NCBI GenBank assembly: GCA_030704615.1
Contig: CM060733.1
Location: 28,830,001-28,894,000 of the forward strand
DNA: 64,000 nucleotides
Direction: 5' to 3'
DNA from: Takakia lepidozioides
Lineage: Eukaryota; Streptophyta; Takakiopsida; Takakiales; Takakiaceae
The notes below the pieces were generated by a model, which saw only the letters and a list, made by a program, of their open reading frames with translations, made no database searches and was not told the origin of the DNA. A program made the position numbers and the translations under genes. Shown one piece after another: positions 57,784 to 64,000 of this stretch. Each line of letters starts with the position of its first letter. Positions within the stretch are counted from its first letter, which is position 1.

Positions 57784-59007
57784 TTATTGACGTGTAGCTC
57801 GGGGCTTAGCTGGATATCGTTGATGAAACTCTTGGACTTTGTCAGATGTATTGGCAAGGTTGGATGAAGGGTCCCACGTTCGTTCGCTAATGTCGTAGCC
57901 GTTCCAATGTACGAAATACTCAAGACGTTTATACTTGATGCGAAAGTCTAGGACTTCGTCGACTTCATACTCAAATTCCTGATTGACTTCGATTGGTGGA
58001 GGTGGTACGGAAACTCTCCCTGGAATATTCGATGGATGATACAAGTCCAATAATGAAATATAAAAGACTGGATGGATGCACATACTTCGTGGGAGTTCAA
58101 GCCAAAAATTGACCGAATTTATTTGTCGAATATTTTTGAATGGTCCCAGGCGTTGATAATCCAACTTCCTTGATGCTCGCGAGGTTTATATGTCCCGTCG
58201 AAGAAGCCACACACGATCTCCGACCTTGAACTAGGGTTGGAGTTGGCGATGTTGATCTGCATACTCCTTCTATTGTTTTTGAGCTTCTGCGAGATGGAAT
58301 GTAAGCTCCTTGTGAATCGTAGCAAGATGAGTAGCAAGGTTTTCTGCAGCAGGGCTTTCAACAGTCTTCAAGTGGAAAATGTTTGCTCGAGGATGATGAC
58401 CATAATTGGAGAAAAATGGAGTTTGCTTGGTCGAAGAATGCATAGTGTTGTTGTAGGCAAACTCAACCAATGTCAAAAGGTGAGTCCAATTATATTGGTG
58501 ATAATTTATCGTACAGCGAAGATACTGCTCCAAAATCTGGTTTATGCGTTTGGTTTGACCATCAATCTATGGATGATTAGCTGTAGAGAGGTTGATCTTA
58601 GTATCCAATATGTGAAATAATCCCTTCCAAAAATTTGATATAAACTGTGGTCCTCGATCAGATACGATGTCCTTCGGGAGTCCATGAATGCGGTAGATAT
58701 TATTAAGGAAGAGTCTTGGAGTTTTCTCGCCGGTAACCGTCTTATTACATGGAATGAAATGTGTCATATTTGTAAAACGATCTACAATAACGAGGATTGA
58801 ATCGGTGATCTTGGAAATTGAAAGGTCCGTAATAAAGTCCATAGACACGGACGACCATGGACCATTGGGAATGGGTAATGGTTGAAAAAGGCCGTAAGGT
58901 CGATGTCGTGGTCCCTTCACTCTAGCACATGTGTCGCAAGATTTTATAAATTCTTTCACGAGTTTCCATATTTGCGGCAACCAATAGTCCCTGGATATCA
59001 ATTCCAT
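57784..59007 (-). pseudogene. Chromovirus integrase and chromodomain, 5'-truncated
   Basis: The sequence runs from MELISRDYWLPQIWK through CDTCARVKGPRHR, the core (VSMDFITDLS, IVDRFTNM, SDRGPQF) and AEFAYNNTMHSS-like text to PVFYISLLDLYHPS. A chromodomain (YEVDEVLDFRIKYKRL, FVHWNGYDISERTWDPSSNL) follows. Chromodomains on integrase steer chromoviruses to marked heterochromatin. The copy is closely related to 54335-56828 but inverted to it. It is cut at 59007 with no RT upstream. Small frame breaks lie near 58130 and 58560. Confidence 0.9.
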
Positions 59008-59689
59008 TGTTTTGTTGAAACCGAAATGTAACTCAGTTTTAACTAATTCCGGACTTTGAAGAAGTCCGGATTTAATGAAAATACGGATCTATTTACTAAA
59101 TACATAATAAAATATAATACATATACACCTATATATAATAATATCATTTTAATTTAAGTATTTAAATTAATACTGAAAACCATTTTTATATTCAATTTCC
59201 ACTTTGAATGTGAATACAAACTTGTTCATATCACTCTTTTGTAGAAAACATTACTACAATTTTAGTTTTTCCACTTTAAGTGGCGAAAGATATTGGCATC
59301 AACGCATTGTCGTTTATATATGGATTTATCGACTTCAGGATTGAACTCAAAGTATTGATTCACATCTACATATACATATAATGACATATCAATATATGAA
59401 GCGAGACGTTTGTTTTGTTTTGTAGCGTCGTTGAGATCTCCCAAACCGCGGGGCCCCAACGCAAGTGCTTGGTGCCGTTGGAAAGCCCTCGATGTGGAAT
59501 TTCAAGTACTTTTGGTCGCTGAAAATTTGTGAAAAAATAGCAAAGTGGGCTTTCATGGGACAATGATTGGAGCATCGACATCAAGGGAAAGGTCTCCGGT
59601 CCAAATCTGGTTGTAGGCTTTGTGGAAAAGAAATGCATTTGGACTTAGATGGAAATGATTGGAGCCTCGAGGGGAGATATATCAATAAT
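59008..59689. other. AT-rich intergenic DNA
   Basis: No gene or clear repeat was seen. Confidence 0.35.
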
Positions 59690-60235
59690 GAATTGGGCCT
59701 TGACATTGGAGACGTACTGGGATACATAGGAAATTGCATTCGGGGCTTAGATGACACTAGACACTTGGGCCTCTACATGGGAGATGCACTTGGATACATG
59801 AATTGAAGATTGCACTTGGGCTTAGATAGGCCTCGACAGAGGAGACACACTTGGATACATAGGAAATTGCATTCGGTCTTGGATTTCAAATCTTCACACA
59901 TGGGCCAACGGCACAAGCTACACTAAAGGTCGCACTTGGGCCTCGACATAGGAGACGCACTAGGATACATAGGAAATTGCACTCGGTTTTGTGTTTCAAT
60001 TCTTCAAACATGGGCCGATGGCATAGGCTATCCTAGAGGTCGCACTTGGGCCTCGACATAGGAAACGCACTGGGATATATAGGAGATCTTGCACTTGGGC
60101 TTAGATGACACAAGACACTTGGGCCAACGACACAAGCTATCCCAGAGGTCGCATCCGGGGTTGGACATAGGAGACGCATTTGGATACATAAGGGACTTAG
60201 ATGACACTGGACACTTGGGCCAACGGCTGCCCTAG
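59690..60235. repeat. About 110-bp tandem repeat
   Basis: Units share GGAGACGCACT(T/G)GGATACATAGGAAATT, CACATGGGCCAACGGCACA and GAGGTCGCACTTGGG. Starts of the GGAGACG block fall near 59708, 59780, 59839, 59950, 60060 and 60169. Some units are partial. Confidence 0.75.
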
Positions 60236-60549
60236 TCTTTCTTGAATATGACATTTTGTTGATCCAAAGTACCAGATAGAAAAAATATATCCATATATTA
60301 CCAAAAATATATTATTCAAAAAAATGAATCCATGTCTGATACTGACACATTGTGTTTTGTACCATGTAATGATATGTACGAATGAACATCATACTACAAG
60401 ACATTTTAGCGTTGAGACGAATATCCAAAAGAAGCTGAAGATGATTCGTTTGCAAAACGACTACCTTGCAAGAGAGGCATAACTCTACGTCGTCGTTTAC
60501 TTATACTATGTTTCATTGTCTTCTTGGTGTGCAGACGGTTCAAAATAAT

Positions 60550-63500
60550 CTAGACATGACTCTCAATACCAGTGGACATGGTTCTATTCTCGCTGTGGTT
60601 GAACATATCATCGGAATTCACGCTCGCAACCACACTGCCTGGCGTTGAAGATCCAGATTTGCGGGACTCTGATTCCAACAGTCGAGTTGAGGCCTTCTCT
60701 TGTCGAATTATATTTCGCAACTCCTCCTCATGATTCACTGAACAAAAAGTACACAATGAGACACTTCGAAATCCATGCCGAAGTACCATGGAGCCACGGG
60801 TGAACAACAATTTAGAAAATTAAAATAATTAAAAAAAATTGTCAAGATAATTAGGTTGAAGAAGGCGAGGGTGACGAATAGATGGATCAACATATCTCCC
60901 GAACCAAGACCAATGCGGATGGTCACGTCTGATGGAAGGTCGTGTTCTCTTTACACAGTTTTCACTGACATAGTCCACCACACTAGAGGCTCCAATCATC
61001 TTGTGCATGAACAGCCAAACCGTTATCACCATATCACTCACGTTTTGGTCCATAGAGGCATTTTTTCTTGAAGATAAAACCTTGAAAGGAAGAGGGAAAA
61101 ACCCTGTATTCTCTGGGTTCCTTAGTGCTTTGGAAGGCTCTTCATCAACTAAGAGAATCTGACCTTGTTTTGCGAATGACTTGTCTGCAAACTTTATTAA
61201 AACTTTGTCAATATCTTTGAGCACGTACTTCATTTCATACTTGATATAGCCAGACGTAATTGTACAGTGCTCAGCCGACCAAATGAAACAAAATTGTTTC
61301 ATGATCTCCGGTGAAACAAAAACCTCCAGCATTCTGAAAACAACATCTTTTTGGGCGCATGACCAAATAGCGACATGAAAATTTGTCGTCAACAACTTCA
61401 AAAATTCAATCACACTTGGACGAGGAATTACAAATGGTGTCTCTGGCACTTGAAGTTTTATGCGTCGTCCGGGATATTTAGCTCTCAACAACTCCGTCCC
61501 ACTTGGAGGGGGTCTGAAGCACAAAAGACCGTTGACGCTTAATATGACAAGCATTCGTTTTTTCTGACCCGAGATGATTTGGGTGTTTACGCTCTTAGAG
61601 GTGGTCACCTAGAAATAAAAATGAAATATCATTAGTACTGCTAAAGAACAGAACATAAAATAAAAATTCACAAAAGAAAGATCACTTCGGACCATATGTC
61701 GAAGTGCATTGGGTATCTTTAAGAGAGAGGCCTCATTGGCTAGTAACATAGTTCATCTTCTGGCAACAACATCAAAAGACATAACCAGTGCAACGCCGAA
61801 AAGAAAAGAACTCATATTCTTCAACAAAACATATAAAGATAACAAGAAATGAGAATAAATATTTGATACCATTTTAGGCAAATCGCTTAAAGACTTCTTT
61901 TTGAGGCTTTGTGAGTCTTTTTTAGTTTTTTTGCATATTGGGAGCTACAATGAGGACGACAAATCAGCTTCTCGACCTCCATCAGCGGTCGAACACTTCA
62001 ATTTTGATCTTGGGGAAATATGCCATTTATCTTGAGAGATATCCGTTTTCTCACTTGCATTCGATAACTCGGATCCTGTCGATCTACGAACCGAATTGGA
62101 GAATCTTTGAATGGAGATTCCACCAGTATTTTTTGTTGCGGACCTCACTTTGCATGGTATTTTCTCAGATTGAGAGGATGTTGTAACAAAAGAGCTTTCC
62201 TTATGTAGATCTGAAGTTATCCCTCTTGAGACCACAAAACAATCAAACGAATGCTCGGACATGCTCGGCTCAACTGAAACATATACAAGGTCTTGCTCGC
62301 AAAATGAAGTTTTAGTACATTTACCAAAAACATAATGAACAAACATAAAATCACATTATAGTAACTTACCTTCGCTTCTTGTACTCTCGGCTCTGAGAGA
62401 TCCATAAACTTCCCTTGCCTCGCCAAGAAATGTGGATTTATCCATTCTAAAATACTACATTTTGGACTTGCAGCAATTGGTTCCGAAAGATCCGTGAGTT
62501 GTCCCTGCCTTGCCAAAAAGTGTGGATTGATCCACTCCAAAATACTACATTTTGGACTCGCAGCTATCGATGCATCTCCATAGGGCAATTCAGATTGGGG
62601 TGGAATACTCTCCATTATAAGTCGTCTTCGTGCACATGGATCCATTATTGTATGTCCCGATATCTGAAAGAACAAAAATAAAGATACATTCTTAACCATA
62701 ACATCCAACCAATTCATATGAATGGGGATCATGGATAAAACAAAATTCCAAATATACCTCTCTCTCCGAGATCCGTGGTTGATTGTAAGAATCAGATATA
62801 ACATCGTTATCTTGAATTGAGCCAATCATTGACAATTGCGGAAGACCGGTGCTACAGTTCAGGTCCATCTGTATAGCTTCCAAATTAGCTGATTCCAGTA
62901 GCGGAGCAATCTGTGAAAATGCATGAACACTTAATGTCAAAGAAAAAAAAACACCAATATATATGGGATACTTTGCACCTCATGCCAAAGTGAAATGAAG
63001 TGAAGTGAAGATAATGATAGAGATGAGGCATGCATACAAATCATTGAATCACATTCGTAATTTTGATAGGTTGATTGCAAAAAAATGGGAATGAATGTCA
63101 GGAACGAACATACAATATCGAAAACTTGGTGTAACTGACTAGGTAAAATATGAGGACGGCGGTCAAAATTTACAAGTCAGCTGGTTCTTTTCTTAGAAAA
63201 GATAATATGGGCATTGCTATATGTACTTAAGGTTTTGCCATGCTTTGTGGAACAAGTCCCTGCTAATGGTATATTGATTGAGAAGTAAGGACTTCGAAAC
63301 AGAGGCCGAAGCAACCTCAAGTATAATAAAAAGAGAAATGTTTGGAGAGTGGTTGGGCTTAATACCTCCATGCCCACTATGGTAGCCATTTCATGCGGAA
63401 GTATATGAGCGTGAAAGCTTTGGTTGTCCATAACTGTAATATGATAGCAGTTGTCTTGTGTGATAGTTGGGACCGAATTATCCTTCAAATCCTCGATGGC

Positions 63501-64000
63501 CTCCATACAGTCAAGGATACACACCTAAAACTAACACCATAAAATCTAGAAGATATGTCAAAGATTATGAAGAGACATGGAATGTTTAAATCTTTCAATG
63601 AATGTGAAATGCAAGACATGGATGATGGTACCAGTGTGGACATGAGTTTGTGGTAACACATTTGATGAACCCATTCTCCCGCTATCATATAATTTTTCAT
63701 CTCCAATTGATGGATAAGAAAATTGAGCCAATGTTTTCTCCATAAGCACATTGGAGTCGACTTGAATGCAGTAAGCATCCTCAATGGTGCAACAAAGAGA
63801 GACAGTGTCTAGCTGAAGACTAATATTCGAAGGAGTCGGAATCCGTTCGACGATGTTGTGTTGTGCGACGAAATGCTCCGGAGATTGAATGAATGTTGAT
63901 TCGATTGCAGTTGGAGTGCTATGAATTGCAGGCTAACAAGATCCAATGGAAAGAAACGAGGGACCAAATCAATAGCAATTGTGAAATATGATGTCAAAAA
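60550..64000 (-). CDS. FCP1-like HAD-family protein with degenerate active site (multi-exon, 5' end uncertain)
   Basis: Minus-strand exons read about 63750-63610 (DSNVLMEKTLAQFSYPS), 63524-63372 (CILDCMEAIEDLKDN), 62912-62758 (IAPLLESANLEAIQM), 62664-62370, about 62278-61950 and 61608 down to about 60950 or 60829. A last segment at 60740-60555 (NHEEELRNIIRQEK) may be a further exon. The 62664 exon holds two nearly identical repeats built on AASPKCSILEWINPHFLARQ. The 61608 exon is an FCP1-like phosphatase domain (VILSVNGLLCF, RPSVIEFLKLLTTNFHVAIW, FIWSAEHCT, ILLVDEEPSKALRNPENTGFF). Active FCP1 enzymes use DxDG; here it is SxNG, so catalysis by that mechanism is not expected. Many plant relatives keep DLNG. 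The first exon may lie past the right edge. Confidence 0.7.

Noticed and set aside
1-64000. CRISPR arrays, bacterial operons, phage genes
   Set aside because: The tandem repeats have 67-117-bp units without spacers, and the genes have spliceosomal introns; the window is eukaryotic.

Overview
The window is nuclear DNA of a land plant. It holds a WRKY-family gene, a spliceosomal SmB gene with a telo-box promoter, a 12-exon pfkB sugar kinase, a plant-type SET-domain gene and a plant FCP1-like HAD gene, embedded in Ty3/gypsy retrotransposons, LINE remnants and small DNA transposons. The mix of elements fits a repeat-rich seed-free plant (bryophyte, lycophyte or fern) better than a flowering plant, but the species cannot be fixed from the sequence. 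Exon joins were read by eye from GT/AG sites and reading phase.

Layout. 1-2081: the 5' end of a gypsy element on the minus strand (gag, Met-tRNA primer site, complete 724-bp LTR). 2082-5821: a second gypsy-like element, also minus strand, whose gag and protease reading frame runs into a DNMT3/DRM-like cytosine-5 DNA methyltransferase; the first element's LTR has landed in the methyltransferase C-terminus. 5822-10075: repeat-rich DNA and one decayed unrecognised reading frame. 10983-31740: the gene-rich core, with SmB (+), a stray UPF1 exon, a small zinc-ribbon protein gene (-), pfkB kinase (+) with LINE remnants in two introns, and a WRKY gene (-) with an altered signature. 32320-34300: a long-TIR transposon inside a Harbinger-like MITE, both target duplications readable. 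34980-36030: a 117-bp tandem array joined to an LTR fragment. 37000-41641: a LINE ORF1-like remnant and a rearranged gypsy 3' half with its LTR. 43845-45590: an intronless SET gene. 48947-50817: two hAT-type MITEs, one holding a SINE-like tract. 51690-59007: a scrambled chromovirus cluster (gag, two LTRs, two oppositely oriented pol copies) interleaved with the 117-bp arrays. 59690-60230: another tandem repeat. 60550-64000: a multi-exon FCP1-like gene (-) running to the right edge.

The functional genes are unrelated housekeeping or regulatory genes. The most notable content is the methyltransferase-bearing retroelement, the WRKY variant, the FCP1-like protein lacking its catalytic aspartates, and the array-patched chromovirus. 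In-frame stops in the retroelement reading frames sit where CGA, CAG or CAA would fit, as expected from deamination of methylated cytosines.
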